DNA of 64,000 nucleotides from Straminergon stramineum (lineage: Eukaryota > Streptophyta > Bryopsida > Hypnales > Calliergonaceae). Location: NCBI GenBank assembly GCA_963920665.1, contig OY987265.1, positions 13,707,001 through 13,771,000 of the forward strand, written 5' to 3'. Position 1 is the first letter of the stretch. Each line of letters opens with the position of its first letter. Shown here one piece after another: positions 1-13,085 of the stretch. The notes under the pieces are model-generated. The model had not been told where the DNA came from, did no database searches, and saw nothing but the letters and a program-made list of their open reading frames with translations. The position numbers were made by a program, and so were the translations under genes.

Positions 1-700
1 TGTCTGTGTTCGGTTGGTAATTTACCTCGTGCAAGGAATATTTTCATTTGCGTTAAATATAAAAGGCAAAAAGAGAAAAAATAAGAAAGAAAACCCACTG
101 TTTTTGGAATCGCCATTTGAGTGGAGGTTGAAATCAGACACAATGCAGCGTACCAGAGTACCACCAGGATGTCCAATTCATTCATTCATTCATTTTCCGA
201 GAATCCCCCTAGAGGGAGAGGGAGAGTCGTCGTGTCGGGTGGTCCATTGATCGAAGAATTAGGTGGTGTTTGCGAGGATTCCTCCACCTACCCCATAACT
301 TAGATGCCTGCCATCCAGTGCAAGCAAGGACCACTGCCTGACGACGGACTTTGGGTAGCAAATTCAATTCAATTAAACGGAGCAAATGATGCTTTCCGCT
401 AGGTCCGTCACGAGTCCCCCAAGATGGAGGGGAATGGGAAAGTCCCCCGAGAGGTAAGGTAAGTTGCAGTATCCCAATTCTCCAGTGCTCTTGTGCAGGA
501 CAGCCCGTGCTGTCATATAACTTAAGTTAACTTAATGAAGCTAGAGCTGGTGAAAGCCAATGAAGGCTAGTAGGGGGCGAAAGCCTCCTTCAATTAAAAG
601 GAACAAACAGGAATTACAAAAAGATGAGAGGCACTTTGAAGTGCCAAATCCCATCCCCAGTCGAGCAGAACAACGGAGCCCACTCCGTGTTGAAGGTATC
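1..700. other. GC-richer island, no gene recognised
   Basis: Mixed composition with words such as GTCCGTCACGAGTCC and ACTTAAGTTAACTTAA (519-534). Short frames at 14-250 and 121-303 have no recognisable motif. Confidence 0.5.
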
Positions 701-1149
701 TTCTAAACTAGTCAAGGTTTCTTTTTCTTTAATAACAACATGAATGTGTTTCCAAATAGCCATTCATGCATGAAGAGTAGAAGTCCAAGTAGATCCTAGG
801 ATCCTTTTCATGAAGCTAGAGCTACCAAACCTATGGATCAAAATTTGGATGACTTTTTGGTCTGAAAGTACATGATTTATGAAGACAAGGGCCAAGGAGG
901 ATTATTGCCCTCATGTTTCACACCTGGAGAAAATCGATTGAATTTTTTTTATTTGCCACATGTGATGAAATTTGCAAATTTTGAATTCATATTTGCAATC
1001 AAGTGCCTCAAATTAGCTAGGAGAGATGAAGAAATATGAAATTTGAGTGGCACGAAATAGGGGGCAATTTTTACATTTATCTTTGGGATGGGGCAACAAG
1101 GGGGGCAATCTTCTTTGGCTGAATACTATGCACTCAAGGATGCTTGTGT

Positions 1150-1390
1150 GCACCTTTCTTGTAGGGGAAGTTTGGCACCCTCAAAACCACCACTTTTTGT
1201 TGATGTGCCTAGTTACTCTTATTATTAGATTGGTCAAATTTTCATTGATTTTCTTGTTGGTCAGTGAAAGGAGGTTCCAACCCACCAAAGTACGTGGCAT
1301 TTGGATATGGTATGCAAAAGTTATTTGGGGTAAAATTTCAATTTTGGGTAGAGGTTTTTTAATTGATTCTTCCATGTACCATATGTGAAG
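1150..1390 (+). repeat. Dispersed unknown repeat, copy 1
   Basis: It shares a run of similar blocks with 15285-15510: CCACTTTTT, GTGCCTAGTTA, GGTCAAATTTTCAT, TTTCTTGTTG, GAAAGGAGGTTCCA and TATGCAAAAGTTAT, in the same order and spacing. Both copies carry chance frames on the minus strand. The family is not identified. Confidence 0.6.
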
Positions 1391-2302
1391 GTTTGGTTCA
1401 ACACTTAGGGGTCAAAATTGAATTTCCACATTAGATTTTCAAGGGCCCATGTTAGCTTACACCATTCATATGATGACATGTGGCACTTTTTTAGGTTCAA
1501 AATTACTTGATTACGCCAAATCACGTAGGTAGGTGCGTATCAATTTGGGAGAGTCACACAAAGTGCTTATGACAATTTTTAGTCAGTGGTATATTTAAGG
1601 GGGGGGACCCTTATCACAATACAAGTTTGGTACAAAAATTATTCTAATAATCAATGCTGAAATTTTGGGGGAAATTATTTTTGCTAAGAAAAAATTTATG
1701 GAGACAGGGAATTTGTTTTCCTCAAAAAACTACTTCTATTATCATTTGAAGATGCTTATGTTTTTGGAAGAAAATAAATATTCAACAAGGATGTATGGCA
1801 ACTTTGTCCATCAATTATAGTATATAGTGTATTTTTTTAATAAAAAATAAGGGATGTTGGGAGTACAAAAAATAGGTTATAGTTAGACATGGCAAAGAAT
1901 ATTGAGGTAACTATATCTAAAACTGTTGAATGAACATTGGTAGATAGTTCCAATTATTAAGCTATCTTTAATGGGATTTGGATTAGAGAGGGGATGAAAG
2001 AAGATTCGAGATTTTGTTAGTTTGAATCTTTTTGATATTGTATGAAAAGCTATGAATTTTCATCATTTGAATCATTGGTGTACTCAAAATCAACCCAAAG
2101 CTTTTATATTTAGAAGGGTTTGATTTTGCCAGATTTGTTTCATGCTTCAATTTCCATCCCATACAATTCATTTTTATGAGAAAATAACATGTGCTTTGGA
2201 TAATAGTATTTCTTTATATGAACCAAATATCAACTTTGAATGGATGTGCACAAACAAGTCGTTGGAAAAGATGGAATGAATAAAAATAATCAAATCACAT
2301 TA

Positions 2303-2517
2303 TAGGTAGAACCTCCTTTAGTGCATGGTGTCGGGACTATGCACCAAGAGAGGTTTATACATTTAGAGAAGCCATAGGGCCACTTGTCATTTCATCTTGT
2401 ATCATGCACCACATATTTTTTCATCTTGAACCATGGGCATGGGCCACCTACTGTGTACAAACTCTCTTAATGCATATTATGTTCCAAGGGAGGGTGCACT
2501 AAGAGAGGTTCTACCTC
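2303..2517. mobile_element. MITE, about 215 bp, TA target, GGTAGAACCTC ends
   Basis: The left end GGTAGAACCTCCTTTAGTGC and the right end, its imperfect inverse (GCACTAAGAGAGGTTCTACC), extend inward for more than 50 bases with mismatches (both sides contain AAGAGAG-type blocks). TA flanks both ends. There is no coding capacity. Confidence 0.7.
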
Positions 2518-3516
2518 TACAATCATTCCAAATTTGAAAAAAGAACTACATAGCAATTTTGGGCATGTGCACTTTTACTACACTAGACCAAAATTTACCT
2601 GCCATCAGGAAAATCATATCCCAAAATATGTTTTGAGTATTTTCAATGGAAGAAATAACCTTTACAAGATATGAAAAACCATCATCAACTTTGCCTAAAT
2701 ATCAATATTTAAAATATAGAAAATAAATAAAAATAGAAGGATTGTCAAAGATAGAACAATGACCTAGTAGAAGCAAGGGTCACATAGACTAACAAGAAAA
2801 AATGACCCACAATTTTGAATGGTGATAAGTCTTCTCTTAGGAATTTCCTAGTCTATGTGACGAGTGTTTGTACTAGTGTCATTTTGAAAATTCATTATTT
2901 TGCTGCTTATTAATTGCATCCTTTTCAATAAATATGAAAGCTTAATTTACGGAAGACCTAGGGTCAGAAATAGAAACCTATGACTCATCTTGTTTGAAAA
3001 ATTCATAAGTAATTCAAAAATGCTTCAAAAAATATGAAACAACTTATGTTACTATCATAATCTATTTCTCTTTGTCTGAAAAATAAGCTAAAAATATTTC
3101 TATGCAAGGAAATACACGAAAGAGGTGGACCATCCCTTAGATGGGCGGTTTATGAGCCTCCTACCTTAATGATCTTCCGCCGTGCTTCCATTGCCCAGCA
3201 TTCATGGATTCCAGTGCAAGTAGTTGGTGCTCAATTCCCCAAACTGTATTGAAAAGTTGGAGTTCAGAATTGTCTCCAAGATATGCCATAGATTTTTGCA
3301 CAAAGTGAGGCATGGACCAACATCATCTTAACACTGTATCCCACTCGATTGCCCTGCCGTGTGCAGTATCCAATATGGCACTATTTTTTTTTAGAGGGTT
3401 TAGGGTTTAGTCCACCACCATGTTAACTTCAGTTATAGTCACCGACATTCTTATAAACTTTCAAACAGGGGTAGCATTGGAACTTCATTGTATTATTGTA
3501 TTAACCCTTAACCCTT

Positions 3517-3952
3517 AAAGGATGGACTGGTGACTGTGGAAATCATGCCTTTTGAAACTGTGTGACATCATCTACTTTAAAAAAATAAAAAATACACATT
3601 GGAGGTAAAAGTATTGTAGAAGATCTTCCCGTTCCACACAAAATTTCAAGGATGAATAGTTGTAGTTCTGTCCTAGATAGAGAGATTCCTTGTCATCCAT
3701 CGGACACTAAATGTCCGTGTTGACATTTATGGGTTAAAAGGACGGACAGGGGTAATCAACCCTTTTGGAACCTTGTGAGATCACCTGGTTTTAAATATCC
3801 ACAAATACTCATTGGAGGTCAAAGTATTGTAGAAGATCTCCCCTTTTTGCACAATATTCCAAGGATGAATAGTTGCAATTTTCTCCGACAAAGAAAGATT
3901 CTTTGTCATCCATCACACTAAATGTCCGTGTTGACGTTTATGGGTTAAAAAT
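3517..3952 (+). repeat. Two tandem copies of a ~215-bp repeat with TTAACCC-type ends
   Basis: Two direct copies (about 3517-3735 and 3736-3952) share GTATTGTAGAAGATCT, AAGGATGAATAGTTG, TTGTCATCCATC and ACTAAATGTCCGTGTTGAC. A third, inverted copy lies at 26967-27187. Copies begin after a TTAACCCTTAAAGG-like string and end in TTTATGGGTTAA, so the units may be non-autonomous elements. Confidence 0.75.
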
Positions 3953-6789
3953 TCAATGTCCAACTTATTGGGAAGCTGGAGATGTTGGTCAAGATCGTGG
4001 CACCCCTTCCAATAAGATTATACCAAATGTTTGAGAGCATCTACACCCTTATTTGCCAAACTTGGTACGCTCAAATTTTCCAACTAATTTTGAAAGAGAC
4101 CTCAATTTTCTTATTCCTCACCCTTGCCCACCAACTACAACCTATAAATAGGTGAGTGACCACTCACGGCAAGTGGAATAAAGGGTCAAATAACTAAATT
4201 TAGGATGAACAGTCATTTCAAGGACCATTCTTTGACATGCTAGAATTGACTGTCAAGAGAATATTGTGAGGGGCAAGTAACACGTTTCATTCACATTTGA
4301 AGAGTTTCAAATCCCTAAGCGCGTAAGGGATGCCATACTTCGAATGAAGAACTGATTAGAACGAACAAGAATATTCTCCTATGTAGAAAGGAAATAACTA
4401 AAGTAAACATGCCTATTACCCAATAGATCTCCTATTTCTTTTAGGTACTTTGGAAAGGCTCTTTGTCAACTCACATATTTTTTAGAGATTGAGAAGTTTG
4501 AGAGAAGCCAATTACAAGTAGAATTAAGACATTATAACAGAAAATGAATTTTTGTGATCTTTCAAAATTTGTTGGGACAAAATTGGTAAAGTGTGGATAG
4601 ACCCATGCTAAACCACATGATGATGTGTCCCCTCCCCAAGTGCATTATCATGATGCTAAAGGGTTGCTAAAATTGTGTCAATGGGTGGGTGGATGACTAA
4701 GGGAAATAGGAGGGTCCAACAAATGTTGAAATTGGGTGATTGACGACACTAGGTTCTTCTACCTTAGATGTGATATACTATATTTGGATGGAGAAAATGC
4801 CAAGTTCGAAAGAATATTTTTATTCTAAGCATCTATCAAATTTGATTTTCCTACTTTAGTTAAAGATCTACCATGAAATGTCAATCTTGATAGCCATGTA
4901 TGGTAGTCTTTCTAATTCACTTGTGAGAATGTGAGTTCAATCTAAGTAATTTTTTGTTACTTTGAAAGCTTTGAAATAAATGACAATTGATGGCATGGTC
5001 ACCTACATATGAGAGCAAACTTTGAGTAGAAAGGAGGTCTTGAGGCACCAACCTATTGCCTATATAGGCTTTTTCAAGGCACTAATTATTGAAAATGTTG
5101 TTAGGTGCCATAAAATCTGATCTTTCCTATTATAGTGTAATGAGATGCCTTTTCATGTTGGGGTGATCTTGAATTCTTTTTCTTATTTTTTCCTTTTCTT
5201 AATTGAAATGAACCATTTACAATGAAATATTATTCATATTGTAGTGGAAAAAATTGTCCATTTGCATCAAATTATGTAAATAAAGAAAAATATAAAAAGG
5301 AAAACAAAGAAGTAAAACAAAATAAATAGATAAACGGTAGTCAATTCTTATATATCAACTTTTTTTGCTCCATCAATCTCTACATATGGTAAGTACTTTT
5401 GAATTTGGTGTAGTTATCTTAAGTATTGTGATTACTAATTGCATTAGATGCAATTATCTTACTTGTGAACACAAATTGGATGTGTGTATAAATCAATATG
5501 GAATGATATTGAATTGATTGGTTGGTCAAGGGTGGCCTCACTTCCAACATTCAAGTGGCATAGTGAATAGAACCATTAAACAATTTCTTTATTTATCTAC
5601 GCTTTTTCCCTCTTTTGAATAGAACTCATGTGTATTAATAGAAAAAGATACATTTTTTAAAGACTGAGTCTTATTGTTGAGTAGAGACCAAAATCAAATA
5701 GAGTACACTTGACCTACCACATGGGAGAATGTAAACTACTATTACTACACTATGCAAAGTTTTTGCACCAAATGGACCATGTTTTCCCAAAATACAATAG
5801 CTGCTTGTTTATCTCTGCTACAAAATGTGTAAGTCTTCAAGACAAAACTACCCTCTTCTTTTAATTTTTTGCATATATGAAATCAACTTTGTTTGTATTT
5901 GAAATAATGAAGAAATAAATAGAATAATATTGAAAAACAAAGTAGTATACACACTATTTCTTTTTTAAAAACCTAAAATTTATTATAAGCAAAATTCAAT
6001 GGACAAATCACTAAAAGTCAAAGGCAAGCTTTGAAGATGATTATTAAGCCTCCCCTTCTTTTGTAAGCTTACCTAAGAGTATCCTTAGTCCAAACCTCTA
6101 CATTTGTCTTTCAAACAACATGTTCATTCCACCTTCAAATTCGAGGACCTCCACTATCACACTCTCTATATGTGTTTGGTATATAATAAGCGGACCAATT
6201 ACAATGAGATGATCTTATTTCAAATGTAAAATAAGATTCTTTTATAAGTTGCAATCTAATACAAGAATCCATTTCAACTTGGTTTCAGAGCATCTCCAAT
6301 AATTCTTTAAAATTTAGCTCTCCAAATTGGAAAAAAGATACCTTCCAAAATGATTGGTATTTGAAGCATGTATAAGAACTCCTGTGATGTAACTCAAGAT
6401 GTGACACCTCATTCTACAAAAAGAAGGTGGATGAAGGTAAGATGACCAATTCTACAACAAGAGAGAGAGTTAATGTGTAATCATGACAATATTTTGTCTT
6501 GTCTTTTCCTTTTGAAGGGTTCACCAAAGAGAGCCCACATAATGAAATATTCATCAAGCCTGTGGGAATGTTGTATGACGGGGGGGGGATCTCATTTCTT
6601 TGCAAAACTTATTAGACTTTCAAGCGAGTGCATCATGCATCTATTTGAAGGACCATAGGAAATGCTCTTAGAATGTGTATTCAGAGACTTTGAACACTCA
6701 CCAATTGTGACGCGGGCACTTGAAGCTCATTCTAGAAGAGTCTATTCTAAAATTGTTCACACCCGTCTTGTAGAGTGTCGGGCTGTTTA

Positions 6790-9700
6790 GAGTGTTACAT
6801 TGGGGATGCTCAAAACAGCGGGACCACCGGTATCTGAACTCCCCCCACCCCCCACCCGGAACCCATACTATTTCCATTTTGTTTTTCGGTCTCGTGAAAC
6901 CGGCAGTGACTCAGTGAGTGGTGCGCGTAGCAGGGAGCGCCACATGCTTGGAGTGGTGTCTGCCAACGATTCACAGTCACAATGATGACTGACCTCTCAG
7001 TCGCACAGAACCGGTATATACCAAGTGAAAAAACAAAGTAAGAAAAAGACAGATTCCACAGGAGATCCGTGGAGCGACAACCACTGTAATAATTCTGGTG
7101 AAAAGAAACTGAGAGAAGCCTGGATTGCGCTCCACTCTTTGCCAGATGGAGCGCCCCATGCCCATCTCGTCAGATGTCCCAACACGGTTTGACAGACACT
7201 GTACGTCCGTTGAAATCCGAAGGGATCATTCCTCCAACGTCAAATTCCAGCAAGGGAGTACTCCTCTCGTACAATAATAAGTTACGCGTAATTTACCCAG
7301 TTCCTTCAGACCTTCACTCATTCCTCAACCTCCGTCCCTGGCTGATTCCCAAAGAGAAAGAGAAAGAAAAAAGAAGACTCACTCATCAGTCACCCAAATG
7401 GCTCCGTCACGGCGTGCAGTTTCACGGGAAGAATCTAAACTGTTGATAAAATCCAGACTATTAATAGAATAGAATAGAATCGTGCTGGTAGTAGTAGTAA
7501 CTCTGGTAGCTAAAGCAGTGGTCGGTATGGGGAAATCACAAGGAACTGAAGCCCCACAGCCCAGCTACAGTAGAGTAGGGACAATACTCCCCAGAGACTT
7601 CCAACTGCCATGCCAGTCGGTGCTCTGATTCCGTCAGTGATGCGAGGAGCCTGATTTGGTTGCGCAATTTGAGCGGCCGAACTGGAAAAGATGACGCGAC
7701 TGGACAAGCCTTGCACTGGAATGGACCTGAAGGGCATCTGCCTGCGTAGCAGACGGCAGATTCCGGTAATAAAAACGGACTGATGTGTCATTCACGCGGC
7801 GTGACAATCGAGGCCACGGAATATTGGCCGGGTAGTTTAATTGTGTACTGTACTCGCCAAAATCATGGGAGCAGATCAGCCGAAGATTCCTTGCTTCCTT
7901 TTTTGACTCCTGGGAGTCCTGGCCCAGGGGTAGTTGCAGTAGGACTACAGTAATCAGCTTCCCATAACCGGCCCCACTCTTTTCACGCCCCGGCACTCTC
8001 CGTCCCCAGTCAGCTCCCCTCCGTCGTCGATTACTGTATCACAAGGTATTAATTTATCGCCTCGGGACTTCCGTAACGCTTCGTCAACTGTGAAATTAAC
8101 GTTAGCCGATTGCAGCCCGCCAGGTTAACTCCTTTTGTTTGGCATGCACAGCAAATCCATCCGCAGTTTCCGAAAAAGAAAAGAAAAGATTTGAACGTCG
8201 GGGATCGATGTGATGTAATCCAGGTCAGGCCGGCATTCCAGTGAAGGTACTAATGTCTCGGTTTGAAAAAGAAGGGGAGCAGATGGACAGGCAGACAGAC
8301 AGACGGACGGACGGATCGATAAGTAGAAATCCGTAGCAGGGGCGATTGGAATCTGCTGGCACCAAAGTCAGGATTGACTTCATGCAGTGCGGGTCCGTCA
8401 CCCGAAATGCAGCAAGAATAATCCGACGCCAGCAAAAGGCAGGAAAAGAAAGGCAATTGGAAGGCCATGGAAGGAAGGAAGCGAGGAAGCTGGTGATGGG
8501 AAGTGCCGGTCACGCGGTTTGGTGATGGCAGAAGGCGCAGGGCGTGTCGTGGAAGCGCGTAGTTTGAATGTGCACGTCTGTTGGTCCTCTTCAGGATCAT
8601 TATTGGGGATCATACGGGTACCATTTGCGTCGCTACCGAGGTCATGATTCGTTTGGGGTCAGTTGCGAAAGGCACCGGGAATCTGCATGCCCCCCTTCCC
8701 CCCAACAGAAAGGAAAACCAAAAGAATCATCTCATTGAATAGTAATAATGTTCACCCCCGCCCTTTGAAATGTTCCGCCCCACACGAATCAATCAAACTG
8801 GCCGATTGCAATGCCGGTGCAGGGAATGTCGCCATAGCAACCAGCCAACGCAGCGCGAGCTAACATGGAGAGGAACCTTCGATCACCACAGCGGAATAGT
8901 CCTGTCCCGTGTAAAACCACTCAGGAAGATGATCGATGACGCCGTAAATCATGCAGGAATTGGTTTGTAAATATATATTTTCCAATGCTCATTTCCTTAA
9001 ATTTCCAATTCTTAACATTTCTGGACACTTCTGGGGATGATTTCTGGGCATTTCTGATCATATCTTCAGGAACGGATTGTCGATTGTTGTCCAGTGTGAT
9101 TCCAGCGTGCGGCGCACGCTGGATCCCCAGCCAGAAACCCCAGCCTGTGGGAACCCGACATTTCGCAGCTGGCATGATGGCCTTGCAACGATGGATTGAT
9201 CCCCGTTGATAAATAATATTAACAATTAGGTTAAAGGATGGGTGCCGGTGGAGATCGATTCGTGGAGATGGATGGGGATCTGGGCATTGAAAGGGAACTA
9301 GTGAGGTGTCGCCAGGAGGGATGCGCGCGCTAGCTTTCCGTTGCATCGTCAACTGCAATTATGGTGCGGCTGGTCGCCGGCCGGCTCTGAATCCCCTGAT
9401 GAGTGGGAAGGAATTCGTCAAGGGTGGCTGCACCTGGCCGCCATGCCCCCGCGCGCACCAACTGCACCGAAGGTCAGTAAACTTAAACCCGCTAGCTGGC
9501 TGGCTATGGATGCCATCACTCCACTGGCGCTGCAAAAGAGACGGGAATCATCCGTCCCAAAACCATGCACAGATCTGGGAGATTCAAAGTAAACAATGGT
9601 ACCTGCGTCTGATGGTAAATTAAAAGCCAGCCAGCCAGCCAGTGTCGATTGATCTCTTGCCTCCCCCAAATAGAAATGGTACAATTTTTTTCTTCACGAA

Positions 9701-11170
9701 ACTGTTACTAAAATCATCCGTCCTCGCTCATGGAACGAATCGTATAATTTGACAATCTGAGGATGCATTTTCTAATTTCTTCCTGAAAGTTACTGTACCC
9801 ACATGTCACGACTCTACAAGAGGTGAGGAATTCATTCTTGGGAATGGCCCCCGCCCGGGTCATCATGCAACAATAATCTTTTCTTTTTTTCCACACATGT
9901 CGCAAGGGCCTTGAGCATGGTAACTTTCGACCTTGCCAAGCCATTCAGTTGCTTGTCTTGGGGGAGAGACGAGGGAGAAATAGTAGTTTTCAAGCTCCTT
10001 GCACTGTCATACTTACCTGTTGATTTCACACGCTCTTGCCATGTGGGGCCTGCCTGCAATCTTCACGGCCTGGAAATGTACTCACTTCTACACAATAAGA
10101 TAAGTTAGTAGGCCTTGCTTTTCTTTCTTCTTTCTTCTTTCTCTTTGAATCGAATGAAAAAAAGATTACAGTGGTTTTGTGCCTTGCTTTCCTTGCACTT
10201 CGGAATCATCCCTTCGAGATTCCTCTGAGAAAGTTTATACCGCGATCCGCTTCCAACTTGCTTGCCTGCCCCCATCACCGCCAAAGCATTACTTTTATAT
10301 TCGCTTCCTGCAAAACCCACATCGCTGGTCCATGACGGACTCCATCATGGTCCCAGCTGCTGCTGCTGCTGCAGCGGATTATTCTCACTGCTAAGGCATC
10401 CCGATTCTCCAGTGCAGGTCCTCCCATTTGAAATAGTAAGTAATCCTCCGCGTTGTTGCCTGTCTTTTCAGGTGCGTGATAGGGCGGGCAGTAATAACGT
10501 AAAATGCTGCGAACTTCAGGAGCCTGCTGTTGTTGCTGCTGCTGCTGACGATGCCCTAAGTAGCTTTAGCTTTCATCAGAGTTTCCGTAGCCAGTGGTGT
10601 TGCTGGTGGTGATTCTTCTTCGTAATGTACAACAGCAGCTCTGGAGTGAAGTGGAGTGGAGTGCGGGACCTGCCTGCCAGCATTGATAAGTTTATGGAAG
10701 TTAACGCGTGATGGGAATTGCAATGAAATGAAAGAAGTTCCGTTTCAGTTCAGTTGGTGATCCTGTGTGACGACTGGAATTACCTTACCAATGGCTGTAA
10801 GTTAGAAGCTCGTGGACGGAGCATCCTCCAGGCAAGTACCTTCCTACAGTGAATGTTTGACAAATTTGGAGCTGGAGAGGCTGAGTAGCCTTCTTTCCAC
10901 CCCAGCCTGTGGAAAAGAGCGCACATAATTCAACTCCACATGCCAGCAGCAGTAGGTGGAGACCTGCCTGCTGGAGATAACTTAAGTTACGGAGAGCATG
11001 TACCTCACGTTCTAGAATCTGGGACACCCAAAAAACACTCCGTGCTGGCCATTGAAACCCAAATTCAATGTGTGACAGACAAAAAAGAAAGAAAAAATAG
11101 TCTCCGTGCTACAGTAGTTATTAGTAGGTGGCGCTGAGCAGAGTTACTTTTACCTGCTAGACTCTACAGT
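6790..11170. other. GC-richer island, 4.4 kb, no gene recognised
   Basis: Composition changes sharply at both edges. Many open frames overlap on both strands (up to 145 codons at 8921-9358), but none has a domain or consistent splice structure. Short tandem words are common: AATAG repeats near 7461, a GACA/GACG run near 8290, GCCA runs near 9630, and GCT runs near 10360 and 10535. Recurrent motifs TAAGTTA and TACAGTA are frequent. Confidence 0.5.
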
Positions 11171-13085
11171 CTATATATTAGCAAATATTCCTTTTCTTTT
11201 TTCTTTTTTCAAACACATGGACAATTTTCATTGATAAAAAGGAAAGGTGCAATGAGCTAAGGGAACAAGTCTACGGCGGAATTTTTTTTCATTCAATGTT
11301 CTTTTTCTTTGAAGCCGTGGTTGGTATCTATTAGGTAAAGAAGAAGGAAAAAAAAAAAAAGTTGACCTAGATTCCAGGTCTAGATGGTGGTGAGGGTGGG
11401 AGCAAGTTTTGACTTGGGTTTGGTCGCATCACCCTCACAAAAGATTTGATGCTTGCACCAAGTCAAGAAAAAAATATCTCTAAAGGACTTTGTATTTTGA
11501 AGAATACTCGAGGTAGAGGTCCTTTGGAAGCGTTTGCAATTGGCATGGCTAGCGTACATTGTATCTCTTCTTTGAGCAAGGGAACATACTTCATGACAAT
11601 TAAACTTTTAGCCTCTAAAACAATTGTGTTCCTAACACACTAAATCCTCCACATATTAGCAACTCTAAATCCAACATAAGAAGGATTGGGGAGGGAGGGG
11701 AATTACAAGGTTTGTGTTTGTTTTTGCTTTGTTTCCAAGGATTGATACTAAATATAAATTCTCTCTAGGCCATTCTAGGTACAAGGTGCAAGATTTCTCT
11801 AACTCCTTTGGTCCATTCTTGACCACACTTGCTACACTAATTTGCAATTTAGGAGATAATGTTCATGAATCTCTTTGGCTTTAGTCTACAACATCTATAA
11901 TTACTTTGGAATTCCATGTACGTACTCCAATTTCTAATTGGGACATTACTTGCCAAGGAAAAAATTGAAATTGTCTTGGTTTATGGTAATCCTATATGAA
12001 TTTCTTGGCCACTTTGCATTTTTCTTGTGTAATTCCAACTTCAATCATTTTAGAAAATGTTTTTGTTCGAAAATGAAACAAAATTTTGTTACACCAAATT
12101 ATACATTATTTTCATATTCTATGCAAAAGTTACCAAGTTTCAAAATGTTATTCACATATAGACAATATTTCAAAACAAAGGTTTATGAGGTTTGCACCTA
12201 GACTCCTAATCAGTATTTACCTATTTTACAAGAAAAAAGGTCTTGTTTCCAACACTCATATCAAGACTTTAATAGCATAGTCTTGAAGGTGACACTTAAA
12301 TGTTCAAACAAAGAGCCAAAAAATAATCTAAGGGGGACAAAAGAGTTTGGGTATCTCTTAACCCCTAAGTGCCCTAGTGCCTCAAATTTGGCCTCTCCAA
12401 AGTGAAAAGTTGCCCTATTTGACTATTATAATCCTTTCATTGATATGGTAAAATCATTTGTCCTTTCCCCCACATGCTCCAAGCTTGTATCCACTACCAA
12501 TCAATATGGTCAATTTTTGTGGATCTCATTTTGGGTGCTAGTTTGATTGGAATGAGTTAAGAAGGGTTTATATTTCGGAAAATATGGTTTGGGCGCTTAG
12601 GGGTTAATTTATCTCATTGGTTCACGCGATACTAATTTCCTAAATATGGTCAATTTCATTGAAATGGTAGAATTCAAATGCCATTTTTCAGACCATGTAG
12701 TCTGAACTGTAAAAGGAACATCTAAGACAGTTATAGATTTCGGACATCTAGGACACCTATAGATTTCAGAAATTTAGAATGATGTAAATTTCAGACCACA
12801 CGGGCTAGACTATCTATGAGATTTCTAGATTTAGACATCTAGTACTAGTCTAGATTCCCAACATCTAGGACTAGTTTAGATTCCAGACCATGCCAAAGTA
12901 GTGAAATAGACCACCAATTTACTAGAATACCGCCAATTTACTGGAACACCGCCATTTTAATGAAATTGACCATTGAATGCTCACTTTTCACCTAGAGAAG
13001 ATTTAGTAATGACACTAATTCTGTGCCCTCACTAGTAAGTAGGATAAGTAAGTCAGCCTAGAGCTATTGTCCAAGCTTTGAAGGT
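11171..13085. other. AT-rich intergenic sequence
   Basis: No gene. It holds the 250-bp element at 12358-12607. A cluster of short imperfect direct repeats (ATTTCGGACATCTAGGAC-like) lies at about 12715-12890. Confidence 0.5.
12358..12607. mobile_element. 250-bp element with TTAACCCCTAAG inverted ends
   Basis: The left end TTAACCCCTAAGTGCCC and the right end GGGCGCTTAGGGGTTAA are near-perfect inverse complements over 17 bases. There is no coding capacity and no clear target duplication. Related ends occur through the whole window. Confidence 0.65.

Larger units (their letters stand above)
701..6790. other. AT-rich intergenic sequence
   Basis: No gene is seen. It contains the repeats listed at 1150-1390, 2303-2517 and 3517-3952; the remainder has no structure I can assign. 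Confidence 0.6.

Noticed and set aside
8921..9358. 145-codon minus-strand open frame in the large island
   Set aside because: No recognisable motif, biased composition and competing frames on the other strand.
10009..10019. ATACTTACCTG, identical to the start of U1 snRNA
   Set aside because: The sequence after it does not match U1, and no upstream plant snRNA promoter elements are in place.
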